Shown: one piece after another, positions 9,205-18,202 of the stretch
Numbering within the stretch: the stretch's first letter is position 1
Layout of the letters: every line of letters begins with the position of its first letter
DNA from: a virus
Virus record (IMG/VR): IMGVR_UViG_3300042876_000027
Span: 1 to 64,000 of that record
Direction: 5' to 3' (one strand)
Length of the DNA stretch: 64,000 bases
Made by a program: the position numbers and the translations under genes
The notes under the pieces: model-generated
Databases searched by the model: none
The model's input: the letters and a program-made list of their open reading frames with translations, nothing else
Told to the model about the DNA's origin: nothing

Positions 9205-9413
9205 TACTTACTTTCGATCTCAGCAGATGCCTCACGGACCTTTTCCGCAAGACGGTCTTCAACAAACTTATAGACACGCTCAAAGGCATCATTAGTATTT
9301 TCGCCATCACGCTTGTTGTCAGTTACAGACAGATCAATGCGTAGCGATTGGAAGTTGCCTAGGTTAAGCGTATAGCCTAGCCCAACAGTTACCTTAGTTT
9401 CGTCGTTATTCAT
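9204..9413 (-). CDS. Small acidic protein of unknown function
   Basis: A 69-residue protein. The ATG at 9413 was preferred to an in-frame TTG at 9431 because AGAGG lies at a suitable distance upstream. It starts MNNDETKVTVGLGYTLNLG, a beta-strand-like half, followed by a helix ending in AEKVREASAEIESK. Its ATG overlaps nothing, and its stop touches the next gene at 9204. It is part of the replication block. Function unknown. Confidence 0.6.
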   Translation of the reverse strand: MNNDETKVTVGLGYTLNLGNFQSLRIDLSVTDNKRDGENTNDAFERVYKFVEDRLAEKVREASAEIESK

Positions 9414-9427
9414 ACCCTTTGTTCCTC

Positions 9428-9970
9428 TCAAGAACTGTGTCTGCGAGAATTCATAATGCCAGATATAGTTGTTCTCGCAACACCAAATATATCTGCGACC
9501 TCTTGGTGGGTCTTACCTAATGATAACACAAGATGTCTTATTGTGTCAACATCTGCATTAGACAGTCTTGAGCCTGGATGTTCTTCCCCAGACTTCAGCC
9601 TTTTATTTCTAACAGCATCCTTTCCGTTCTCGGAATATGTGCCTATTTTTAAATTAGTATATACATTGTTAGTTTTAATATCATCAATGTGACAAACTAC
9701 ATGCCCCTTTGGAATTACTCCGTTATCAGATACAAACTGCTCTGCTACAAGTCTATGAATTAAAAAATTTTTCTTTTTGCCATCTATGACTAAAGTTATT
9801 GATGGGTATCCATTTGACATCCATGGGGTTAGAAGCATTGGTTCATTTAGCCTGTTTCTTGAATTACCTCTTGGTCTCCAGGTTCTAACATTACCCAAAT
9901 TTGATACTTCATAGTCTGGCTGCCAAGCATGTTGCCTAGACCAAACTATAGTTTTCCAGATTTCATCCAT
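9428..9970 (-). CDS. HNH homing-type endonuclease (NUMOD4 + HNH + HTH)
   Basis: A 180-residue protein of three parts. YEVSNLGNVR at residues 21-30 is the NUMOD4 signature. The central HNH nuclease core runs from HRLVAEQFV through HVVCHIDDIKTNN to NLKIGTYSEN. The C-terminal THQEVADIFGVARTTIS is a helix-turn-helix. Free-standing enzymes of this kind spread by cutting cognate DNA. It has its own minus-strand TATAAT at 9982-9977, exactly 6 nt before the ATG and with no ribosome site, so it is probably expressed leaderless and on its own. Confidence 0.88.
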   Translation of the reverse strand: MDEIWKTIVWSRQHAWQPDYEVSNLGNVRTWRPRGNSRNRLNEPMLLTPWMSNGYPSITLVIDGKKKNFLIHRLVAEQFVSDNGVIPKGHVVCHIDDIKTNNVYTNLKIGTYSENGKDAVRNKRLKSGEEHPGSRLSNADVDTIRHLVLSLGKTHQEVADIFGVARTTISGIMNSRRHSS

Positions 9971-9999
9971 ATTTATATTATACCATAAAGGTATAAAAA

Positions 10000-10536
10000 T
10001 TAAATACTCTCGCTCCAGATCGGAATAAACCTTCCATCTTCGGTCCTTGTATAAGTCAGTATACCATCACCCATGCGCCTTGTCAACTCCTGCTTAGAAG
10101 GAGTTATATCATTGGTGATCAGCTTATCTTTTCTTGGTCTACCCATGTGGTAGGAAGCAAGTATATCACGAATTTCTCTAACTTGCGACTCTGAGTAGTA
10201 ACTTCTTACCTGCCAAGCACGTTCTCCACCCTTTTGTGCCCCTGTTGGAGCTGGGATAATACCAGCTTTAAACAGGTATGGGAGATACTTCTTGTGTCTA
10301 TTTACAAGCATGGCTGTTTGTCCAACAGTGTATGCTCTCTCACGATTCTTTTTAAAATCACTAATAAGACAGCTTTCGATTCTATCTTTTGTGATATTGT
10401 AGACAGACATAATGCCATTAGACTTATTGAGATGATGCGATCGCACGAGGTCTCCATTTAGAAACCATACTTTTTTATTTGCCTCGACAACTGGCAGAGA
10501 GTTATACGTCTCCATGTCGACTTTGCCATCACTCAA
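10000..10536 (-). CDS. MerR-like / winged HTH DNA-binding protein
   Basis: A 178-residue protein. The central region YTVGQTAMLVNRHKKYLPYL followed by FKAGIIPAP resembles the helix-turn-helix and wing of MerR or excisionase-like proteins. A basic segment, HMGRPRKDK, looks like an AT-hook-type stretch. The best start is a TTG at 10536 with AGGAG about 8 nt upstream. It lies at the junction of tail and replication genes and may regulate one of these blocks. Its target is unknown. Confidence 0.6.
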   Translation of the reverse strand: MSDGKVDMETYNSLPVVEANKKVWFLNGDLVRSHHLNKSNGIMSVYNITKDRIESCLISDFKKNRERAYTVGQTAMLVNRHKKYLPYLFKAGIIPAPTGAQKGGERAWQVRSYYSESQVREIRDILASYHMGRPRKDKLITNDITPSKQELTRRMGDGILTYTRTEDGRFIPIWSESI

Positions 10537-10547
10537 GTGAAAGACTC

Positions 10548-10997
10548 CTAGTTCGGGACACCGATCATCATCAGGTAAATACCTACACGAACATCGGCAC
10601 CAGTCTTGCTAATACGAACGCTTCCTGAAATGCTTGAGTTTGTCACACTTTGCAAGACTACGTTAATGTCTCCAGATAGTGCTGTCTGGTCCAATACAAT
10701 TGGAGTAGCAACAACAATTGGTGGATACTTAAACTCAGTATTTGAGAATCTATAGGTAAATGGCTGCGAGGTTGCGCTAGCACCAATAGTAGCCTCAACG
10801 TAGCCACCTGCCATCCTGACCTCATTAATTAGCAGGTTCTGCGTTCCAGCTGTAATAGTGTCTAGGGAAACGTACTTCTTAGTAGTTTGTCTAGAGATGT
10901 TGTTATCTACTAAACCATTGACTGCGCTGACAATCCTAGATAGATATGTTAGGTCTACTGGCTGACCTGGAGCTGGATCTGGAATCTTACTAATCAT
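10548..10997 (-). CDS. Minor tail / fibre protein
   Basis: The last gene of the tail module. The preferred ATG at 10997 gives 149 residues, with a minus-strand TATAAT at 11010-11005 just 7 nt upstream. An upstream in-frame TTG at 11018 would overlap the previous gene. The C-terminal half is a beta-rich domain (PFTYRFSNTEFKYPPIVVA, SGSVRISKTGADVRVGIYLMMIG) like virion-surface domains at fibre ends. Location after the tail-tip genes supports a virion role; exact placement unknown. Confidence 0.65.
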   Translation of the reverse strand: MISKIPDPAPGQPVDLTYLSRIVSAVNGLVDNNISRQTTKKYVSLDTITAGTQNLLINEVRMAGGYVEATIGASATSQPFTYRFSNTEFKYPPIVVATPIVLDQTALSGDINVVLQSVTNSSISGSVRISKTGADVRVGIYLMMIGVPN

Positions 10998-11010
10998 AGT
11001 TAATATTATA

Positions 11011-11460
11011 TCACGCAATGCCTTCAGATGGCACTGTTTGTGTTCCCTGGAATAGCTCTAGGCTTGGTGATGGGGCATCCTTATAATAGCTAGATTTTTG
11101 TACAATAAAGTCAAAATCTCCAAATGTCGTTGGTCTAACATAATATTGATAGAATGTTTCCGAAGTCGTAGCTGCTAGGCTCCAAGGTCCACCATCCATT
11201 CTTACAAATATGTCATATGGACCCTTTACTGTGTCATCCCAGTCTAAGATGATAACACGCAAAGATGATACAAAACGTATGCTACCATTTACACCACCCT
11301 GTGGTATTTCTTGGGCATCGATATTATATACTGGAGACCAGTGAGAGAATCTGTTTTGGTCTTGAGAAACAATCCTAAATCTAACAATATAGGTATTGTC
11401 TGGGCTTACAAGTGGCAGATCTGCTGCCCTAATTACTGCCTTCTTTACAACGTCTACCAT
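11011..11460 (-). CDS. Minor tail protein with fibronectin-like fold
   Basis: A 149-residue protein. It looks like two beta-sandwich repeats: YIVRFRIVSQDQNRFSHWSP and VIILDWDDTVKGPYDIFVR are typical of fibronectin type III strands, with a Trp/Asp-rich core. It overlaps the stop of the 377-residue tail gene at 11460. Such domains usually decorate tail tips and help adhesion. Assignment is by fold impression and gene order. Confidence 0.6.
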   Translation of the reverse strand: MVDVVKKAVIRAADLPLVSPDNTYIVRFRIVSQDQNRFSHWSPVYNIDAQEIPQGGVNGSIRFVSSLRVIILDWDDTVKGPYDIFVRMDGGPWSLAATTSETFYQYYVRPTTFGDFDFIVQKSSYYKDAPSPSLELFQGTQTVPSEGIA

Positions 11461-12593
11461 TATTGCACATCCAGCTCAAACCTAAATTCAATAAAGCTTG
11501 TAGTATTGGCTTCCTTGACAAATGTCAGGGCATCGTCAGTCCTAATTACGCTGTATCCAGTCAGACCATATAGCGGTGTTGTAGCGTTAGTATTCTCTAG
11601 CCTTAGAGCGTCTAGCAGGACATAGAAATTATTTGATGGAGCATTATTCTTAATTGCAGTCACAAAGATCTTAACCTTGTCCACCTGACTCCAAGTAAAG
11701 CCGTTAGACTTTACTAAATCAGTAATTCTTGATGTCTCTACAAAGTATCTATTTTCACTAAAGTCTACGCCATCTTGACCATCTGTGAGTACGATAGACA
11801 TTACTGCTGTCTGAGAGTTATCCTGTGAAGAAAAGATAACAGTAATATGTACAGCATCTGGCGATACCAAATCCTGTGGATCATCTACACCAGTCTTATT
11901 AATTACAGAGAATGCCAGTCTAAGTTCATCTCCAGGAGAGTTCTTGCTAAGGTCAAGCACAACGTCGTTTAGCTCTACCGCATCTCCACGCCAAGCATAT
12001 GCTCCTGTGTTTGCAGTAGAAGACATGTCTCCACGTACAGCTAGAGTTGTATTAAGATATCTAGCGGTCTCGTATCTTTGCTCTCTGTCTGCATTGGTAA
12101 AGATTCTGTTGTTAGAGTTAGTATAGAATACCTTATCAGTTACAGAAATAATGTTTGTTGGGTCTGCGCCATCTAGTGGCTCAAAGCGTTCTGGGATTGA
12201 CTTTGCAGTGCTATTCTCATTAAATACCCACGCTTCTCTGGTTGTAGAAAATGATAGTAGGTTCTTGCTGTCATATGCACCAGCAGCAGGATTGGATGCT
12301 GCTGAAAAGATCCCAACCTCTGTAATCTCATAACGCTCTGCAGTTGGAAGTTCTCCAGTAAAAACAAGGCTAGTTACACCGTCAGTATCTGATACGTACC
12401 CTCTTGATGTAATTGGAACTCTAAACATTTCGAAGTCTAGGTTTTCTTTTGCGGAATACTCTTCGATTTGACCACTAGTTGGATTCTGAGACAGTGGCTT
12501 TGGTCCACAGCCTACAGCAATATACGAAGCATACGAAGGTGCCTGACCAAGCAAAAATTTGCTGATGATTCTTTTACCAGTTTCAGTGATCAT
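11460..12593 (-). CDS. Minor tail protein
   Basis: A 377-residue protein with a good Shine-Dalgarno (GGAGGATAATT) before ATG 12593. The N-terminus (ISKFLLGQAPSYASYIAVGCG) resembles the start of tail-fibre or baseplate adaptor proteins that bind the tail tip. The rest is beta-rich with carbohydrate-binding-like strands (DKVKIFVTAIKNN, NFYVLLDALRLEN). The LDALRLEN ending is often seen at the edge of LamG or CBM-like sandwiches. It is co-transcribed with the neighbouring tail genes. Confidence 0.7.
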   Translation of the reverse strand: MITETGKRIISKFLLGQAPSYASYIAVGCGPKPLSQNPTSGQIEEYSAKENLDFEMFRVPITSRGYVSDTDGVTSLVFTGELPTAERYEITEVGIFSAASNPAAGAYDSKNLLSFSTTREAWVFNENSTAKSIPERFEPLDGADPTNIISVTDKVFYTNSNNRIFTNADREQRYETARYLNTTLAVRGDMSSTANTGAYAWRGDAVELNDVVLDLSKNSPGDELRLAFSVINKTGVDDPQDLVSPDAVHITVIFSSQDNSQTAVMSIVLTDGQDGVDFSENRYFVETSRITDLVKSNGFTWSQVDKVKIFVTAIKNNAPSNNFYVLLDALRLENTNATTPLYGLTGYSVIRTDDALTFVKEANTTSFIEFRFELDVQ

Positions 12594-12595
12594 AA

Positions 12596-13075
12596 TTATC
12601 CTCCATATATTGTATCATTGATAGCCTCTCCAGACTTTAGAATTTGTATCTCTATAAGCTCGTCATCTGCAAGATTAATACCTTCTACCACCAGATCTCC
12701 AGCATCATTTAGATATGCTGGGTTTGGGGTAAAGTTTATCTTATCCTCTAGCTTAATTGAAAATGACTTAAATCGAACGTTTTCCGTATCAAACATTGGC
12801 AGAATGTTTTTAGAACCAAACCTATCTTCAATATGCTCAAGGTTCTTTATTGGCTGATATATAATCTTCTGACCGTTTACAACATCGTTTCTAGCAATAT
12901 TAATAATGTCAATACTCTCCATTGAGTCAAAGAATATCTGTGTTCTTACGTCAAAACCGCTATCTGTAACATTTGGGTTTTCTTGATAGAACTGTTCTGG
13001 TGTTGCAGATTTAATACCTGGAATTGCGTCAGATAGTTTAACTACCTTTGGCGTATTTGGAATTGGACTAACCAT
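12596..13075 (-). CDS. Minor tail protein
   Basis: A 159-residue protein directly after the 1464-residue tail protein (stop and start share base 13075) and 2 nt before the next tail gene. It has several Asp/Asn-rich loops and strands (FDVRTQIFFDSMESIDIINI) but no catalytic motif. Position inside the tail-tip cluster is the main evidence for its role. Confidence 0.6.
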   Translation of the reverse strand: MVSPIPNTPKVVKLSDAIPGIKSATPEQFYQENPNVTDSGFDVRTQIFFDSMESIDIINIARNDVVNGQKIIYQPIKNLEHIEDRFGSKNILPMFDTENVRFKSFSIKLEDKINFTPNPAYLNDAGDLVVEGINLADDELIEIQILKSGEAINDTIYGG

Positions 13076-16000
13076 TATACCACCTCACTAAGATATACTG
13101 TCATTTCTGGACCATTAATGCTAGAGCGATACTCTATATTGTATACCACAAATCTGCTGTCTTCTGGAACGTGTCTGATTCCATCTGGTGTCTGGTAAGA
13201 TATTCTAACGATGTCTCCTAGCTGTAGAATTGGCATAGCAAATACCTGAACTCCAACCGAAAGTCTTGGCTTGGATATCTTTTCCGAAAGCCAGCCCATC
13301 ATTCTGCTTGCCTGATCCTGACTTTGAATATAGTTAGATGATATCGAAAACTCATTGCGACCATATGTAATTCTATTAAATACAATATCTTCGTATAGCT
13401 TATTAGACTTTAGCGGTGACGATATAAGTCTGTTATTTGCAAATCTTGGGTTTGAGAGATCTCCAGCCTTGCTAAAGTATTGATCCATGGTAAGCTCTAG
13501 TGCAGAATCCTGCGTAGTAGCAACACCAACAACACTTAGACCATTTCCATTTCCAGAGTCTAGGACTACTGTTGTATCTGTTGCATTGAATACTAGGAAT
13601 TCTGCCCCATATGGTGTCTTCGTTAGACCAGAAACTACATAATTCTTCAGGTCTTGAACTTGTGGAGATAGGTTTGCTACGAGTGCTGGATATGCCTTGT
13701 CATACTTAATATTGAAGTAGGCTACCTCACGCATAATAGTTCCAAACTCGTCATAGTATAGATTATACGCTGGTTGGGTGGCTGAAGATATTCCAGACAG
13801 GTATGTAGACTGAATCATTCCACTAATTGCGTATTTGCGAAGTGACTCGTCAGACGTGATAGTCGTGTCTCCAAATGCACTGTTAACAGGCGTGTCAAGG
13901 ACGTAGGCGGCATTTTGGCTGTATCTGTATCCAAGAGCATAGATGTTTTCAAACATAGCCCTAGAGGATCCTCGAACGAATAGAGCCATATTATTAAATA
14001 CTGGTAGCTTGTCCTTATCATCCACTACAGCTTGCAAAACATTATTAATATATAGATAGAATCTTCTAAAACCAGAGAAATCTTCATACTCTACCGCTAG
14101 GTCATAAACAGTAGTATTCTCTTCTCCAACTACCCTTGACTGACCAACAAAGTTACCATCATCGCCCAGGATGCCCAAAGTCTTTCCCCATAGCCTTACT
14201 GGAATAGCTTTGTCGGTTGGCGATGTAGATGCTGAGTTTTTTACAGTCTTGTAGAATACAACGTCAAAGTCTGTGCTTTCAAAGGCAGTAGATGATGCTC
14301 CAGATGATGTCGACGATAGAGCCATAATCTCAAAGAAGTATCCGTTATTTGTGGCTGGGTCTACCATTACACCAATACCGCCAGAACCACCAACAATGTT
14401 TTCTCCATAGTAAACGTTACCGCCTACTGGCATTTGACCAACATATTCGTTATTTTCATATTTGGTAACAATTCTCATGCGTGTTCCAAAGTGGACATAC
14501 TTAGAGTCTAGTTTTTTATTAATGTATGTGATGTGATCAACTGGCTTATCAGTTACTTCAAATGCTGGTCCATTAACTACCAAGGCACTTGCCTGAACTG
14601 ATCCTGCAATTGGCTTAGTGTAGTTATTTACTACCGACTCCTTGGTGTCTGACTTAGCAACGTAGTTTTTAATAATTCCGTTTCTAGTAGACTGTCTGGC
14701 TTTTGCAGTTTCAATACCTGCTGCACCTGTAGTTATAGAAATGTTGTTAAGGTCGGCTTCCTTTAGAGCAAATATCAAAGATGACTCCATCTTGCATCCA
14801 AAGACATTTGTATTGTCTGACCAGTAAGTGCCAAGACCTGCAGTGTGCGCTAATACTGGCGTTCCAAATTGACCACGACCATGCTTAGCAATGCTAACAA
14901 TCTTTTCGGTGCCGTCTGACTGCGTCTGATAGTTTGGCTCTGTATAAATTCTGATAAGACCAGTAGCATACATCTTTGCATTTAGTGGCAACTTAGATAG
15001 ATAGTTTACATACTCTTGAGTATCAGTAATCCATACGTTATTACCAGCTGTGACTGATAGGTCTTCTCCATACTGACTAAGCTTTGGAACCGAGTACTCT
15101 ACAGCATCATATCTTATAATCTCACCGTTAGCATATAGGTATCCAGAGTACTGTGGTAAACCAGCAGTGTCTATTCCCTCGCCAAGGTCAATAACATTAT
15201 TAACAATCACGCCATTTGATACTGACGGCAATGCGCTTGTAAGATCTGAGTTTAGTGGTACTGCGATAAGTTTATAGTTGTCATCTGTTTGTCCTAGCTT
15301 TCTTACGCTCTCTGCACCTGGTACCTGCCAAAGATTTGAAACTTTGTAAACTACACTCTTAGATCTTTCTTGCATGTCTTCAGACTCAAAGATGCTGCCA
15401 ATTTGCCTGTCAATAGCACGTGCTGTGTACTGAATCGCTCCATCGTTATAGATGTCTGAGTCTTGCTTCTCTAGGTCTACAATATTGGCAAGCTGTTCTT
15501 GCGTCTTGGCGTTACTTATAATACCGCTCTTGGCATAGTCAACATCTCCCCTTAGCACAGCATCTATAGATCTCTGTGTCTCAGTTGGCATAATGTATCC
15601 CTTGCTCATAACTACAAAGTTATTGTATTCATCAAAGAACATGGCTGACTGAGTTGCAACTGCAATTTCATTCAGAATCTCTGCTACCGAGACATCGGTG
15701 CCAGTAAAGAAAAATGGAATTACATCTTCTGGCTCTCCGCTGTTTCTCTTAAATGTGTAGTTAGAAAAGCCAATCGAGTCTAAAAGTAGCGATACCGCAT
15801 AGCTCATTGATGCATTTTGGATAAATAGCTCTGGTGCAGAGTTATTCTCAAAATAGTGGAACATGTCTCTTAGCTGTATAGCAATTGATCTATCCATTGC
15901 ATTAACGGTTGGGAATCCCTCAGCATAGAGCGTCTTAATAGGGATATAGAAGTTTAGGAAGCATGGCTGCCCAGAAGAGTTTTCTACCTGCTCAACTTCA

Positions 16001-17469
16001 CGAATCTTTTCATAAATCTTAACTTGTAGATTACGTGTACTAAAATTAGCAATAATGCTATCTTGGTTCAGTTCATTAAATGCCTGATCAAAGTCAAATA
16101 GGTTTAGAGTTCCTGTGGATGCAATAAGCTGACCTACTGGCATACCGCTGACACCAAGGTCTGAAGCAGCCTTCGTTACTGACAAATCATTTGTAAGTTC
16201 TGTAATGTCTGCAGTTAGTCTTGGGGATAGCTCAATTAGGTCAAACGTAGAGCGATACTTATTCATAGTGTCTACTACGATTCTAAGACCGTGCAGGTAT
16301 TGGAACTCTGAGTATTTAGAAAGATTAGTGGCTAGGTTGTCTCCAATTTCAGTTGGGTAAACTAGCTTTGTCACCAGTCCATGTAGATCGCTTACTGAGT
16401 CATCTAGTAGCTGCCACCCATACTTAGGGAATATTTCAACATATGAGTCACCGTCCCACAAGAAGTATTGCTCAGCAGTTCCATCGTATACCTTGTATGT
16501 ATATCCTCTCAATGAGGTTACTGGCAGCTCAGATACTAGAGAATATTCGCCAGCAAAAACAAAAATGTTACGATACTTTTGTGGAATGATTAGTCCGTAG
16601 CCAATTTCGACATAGCCATCTTCCCTTATTACTGGTGTACCGTCTGGTCTAGTTGATGCTTCATTAAATGACATCAGGTCTACCCAGGAGTTAGTACTAT
16701 CTAGTCCCTGAATTCTCCATCTAACTGGCACTTGCATATTATCTCTACCAGCAAATGGGTCTGAGATAATTGCACCAGATGGCATAGACACTATACCAAC
16801 GTTTGTAGTACCGACATGAGTCTGCATTTTAATAACAACTCTATTGGCAGGTACTGGATTTTTGTAAATAACAAATGGAGCTGCATCTTGTATGTAGTGC
16901 TTACCATTAATAGTCTTATTAGCAATACCACGCTCAGCAGATGTATCTGTGGTCTGCGCCGTATCTTTTTCTATTGCTACATTACGACCAGTTGTTCTGT
17001 ATGATGTCCAATACTTAAAGTTATCTGTCTTGTGAGCTGCATAATATCGTGGGCGTGTTGCCATGTCAGCATCTGAGTTTGGAACAAAAGCTGTGTCAAA
17101 GTATCTTAGCTTATTGATTCCTGAACGTGGTCTAAATCTTGCAAAGCAATCCTCTAGCGAATATAGAAGCTTTTCATTTAACTTTGGCTCTGTGAATACT
17201 GCTGGAGTTTCACCGTCATCCTCAAAGCCATTTTCAATGCTGATATCTGCGTCTGTAGCATTAGTATAGTAGCCACCAACATCTGCAGGGTCAAAGTTGC
17301 TTGGAACAAACCTAAACTTAGACTCTGTCTTTTCTGGTCTGTTTCTGTAGTTTCCAACAAGCTGGATGTTGTTTGAAAAGTTCATGTTCCACTCAGCGAC
17401 AATAAAGCTATTGCCCTTAATGGTTGACGAAGTCTCTAGATGGTTCTTAAGCTGATCATCTGAAAACAA
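13075..17469 (-). CDS. Large tail-tip protein
   Basis: A 1464-residue virion protein, second largest in the tail module. It starts with TTG at 17469, preceded by AAGAGG at a suitable distance. An N-terminal beta-rich part (NNIQLVGNYRNRPEKTESKF) and a middle region resemble baseplate-hub proteins. A LamG-like sandwich lies near the last third (KYVHFGTRMRIVTKYEN, FRRFYLYINNVLQAVVDD). The end, SISSNYIQSQDQASRMMGWL, followed by LQLGDIVRISYQT, is like the C-terminal hub fold of siphovirus tail proteins. It probably sits at the tail tip beneath the tape measure. Confidence 0.75.
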   Translation of the reverse strand: MFSDDQLKNHLETSSTIKGNSFIVAEWNMNFSNNIQLVGNYRNRPEKTESKFRFVPSNFDPADVGGYYTNATDADISIENGFEDDGETPAVFTEPKLNEKLLYSLEDCFARFRPRSGINKLRYFDTAFVPNSDADMATRPRYYAAHKTDNFKYWTSYRTTGRNVAIEKDTAQTTDTSAERGIANKTINGKHYIQDAAPFVIYKNPVPANRVVIKMQTHVGTTNVGIVSMPSGAIISDPFAGRDNMQVPVRWRIQGLDSTNSWVDLMSFNEASTRPDGTPVIREDGYVEIGYGLIIPQKYRNIFVFAGEYSLVSELPVTSLRGYTYKVYDGTAEQYFLWDGDSYVEIFPKYGWQLLDDSVSDLHGLVTKLVYPTEIGDNLATNLSKYSEFQYLHGLRIVVDTMNKYRSTFDLIELSPRLTADITELTNDLSVTKAASDLGVSGMPVGQLIASTGTLNLFDFDQAFNELNQDSIIANFSTRNLQVKIYEKIREVEQVENSSGQPCFLNFYIPIKTLYAEGFPTVNAMDRSIAIQLRDMFHYFENNSAPELFIQNASMSYAVSLLLDSIGFSNYTFKRNSGEPEDVIPFFFTGTDVSVAEILNEIAVATQSAMFFDEYNNFVVMSKGYIMPTETQRSIDAVLRGDVDYAKSGIISNAKTQEQLANIVDLEKQDSDIYNDGAIQYTARAIDRQIGSIFESEDMQERSKSVVYKVSNLWQVPGAESVRKLGQTDDNYKLIAVPLNSDLTSALPSVSNGVIVNNVIDLGEGIDTAGLPQYSGYLYANGEIIRYDAVEYSVPKLSQYGEDLSVTAGNNVWITDTQEYVNYLSKLPLNAKMYATGLIRIYTEPNYQTQSDGTEKIVSIAKHGRGQFGTPVLAHTAGLGTYWSDNTNVFGCKMESSLIFALKEADLNNISITTGAAGIETAKARQSTRNGIIKNYVAKSDTKESVVNNYTKPIAGSVQASALVVNGPAFEVTDKPVDHITYINKKLDSKYVHFGTRMRIVTKYENNEYVGQMPVGGNVYYGENIVGGSGGIGVMVDPATNNGYFFEIMALSSTSSGASSTAFESTDFDVVFYKTVKNSASTSPTDKAIPVRLWGKTLGILGDDGNFVGQSRVVGEENTTVYDLAVEYEDFSGFRRFYLYINNVLQAVVDDKDKLPVFNNMALFVRGSSRAMFENIYALGYRYSQNAAYVLDTPVNSAFGDTTITSDESLRKYAISGMIQSTYLSGISSATQPAYNLYYDEFGTIMREVAYFNIKYDKAYPALVANLSPQVQDLKNYVVSGLTKTPYGAEFLVFNATDTTVVLDSGNGNGLSVVGVATTQDSALELTMDQYFSKAGDLSNPRFANNRLISSPLKSNKLYEDIVFNRITYGRNEFSISSNYIQSQDQASRMMGWLSEKISKPRLSVGVQVFAMPILQLGDIVRISYQTPDGIRHVPEDSRFVVYNIEYRSSINGPEMTVYLSEVV

Positions 17470-17470
17470 T

Positions 17471-18202
17471 TTAAACCTCTTCCAGGGATAGGCTTATGTT
17501 CCAGAAATCATAACCAGTCCCAACGCTTCCTCTGCGCTCTACGCTATAATCAAATTTTTCAAAGTATACTTCGACTACTTCATTATACTTATCAAGATTA
17601 GCATATGGATCGTCTGATGTAAAGTTCTTGTAGTTATCGTATGCTAGGTAGACATAGAATGGTCCTTGGTGATTCTTATACCAATCCAAAATTTCTGCAC
17701 CACCAGCACCGCCGTCTGTAGTAAACTGCTGATCTTTATAGAACAATGATCCTGATGACACTACTTTTTTATTTGGAGTCAGGATATTGCCGTCTTCATT
17801 GATAGATGTTACAAGACCAGTTGGCTTACCATCCTCGCCAAACTCTGGGTTAGTTCTAAATGACCGAGATGGAAGCATTGACCAAGAAAGGCTAATATTT
17901 AGCTTGTCAGCAATGTGGTAAGAGCGCATACGACCGTTAATCATGCGCTCACGCTTTTCAATTCTAGTGGTTCCAAAGTTAATTGGAGATCTGTTGTCAT
18001 CAGAAAGGATAATGAAGCTTTGGTCTTCATTGGCAGCGTTATTATATTCATAGCCAAGAGGGATGTGGAAATTAGAAGTAACTGTCTGACCATCTACATC
18101 ATATGTATATGACACAATTGTACCTGGGTTGTCTGCAAATAGCACAGCTTGTGGTCTGCTATACTTTTTACGATTCTGCATGTACTCTTGTGTATTAGCC
18201 AC
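17471..18202 (-). CDS. Minor tail protein, distal tail (Dit)-like by position
   Basis: A 243-residue protein encoded just after the tape measure; its ATG shares base 18202 with the tape measure stop. Proteins in this slot are usually the distal tail protein that connects the tube to the hub. The sequence is beta-rich with conserved-looking aromatic strands (YYVHFDYSVERRG-like region near residues 210-220, WNISLSLEEV at the end). No enzyme motif. The Dit role is inferred from gene order. Confidence 0.65.
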   Translation of the reverse strand: MANTQEYMQNRKKYSRPQAVLFADNPGTIVSYTYDVDGQTVTSNFHIPLGYEYNNAANEDQSFIILSDDNRSPINFGTTRIEKRERMINGRMRSYHIADKLNISLSWSMLPSRSFRTNPEFGEDGKPTGLVTSINEDGNILTPNKKVVSSGSLFYKDQQFTTDGGAGGAEILDWYKNHQGPFYVYLAYDNYKNFTSDDPYANLDKYNEVVEVYFEKFDYSVERRGSVGTGYDFWNISLSLEEV

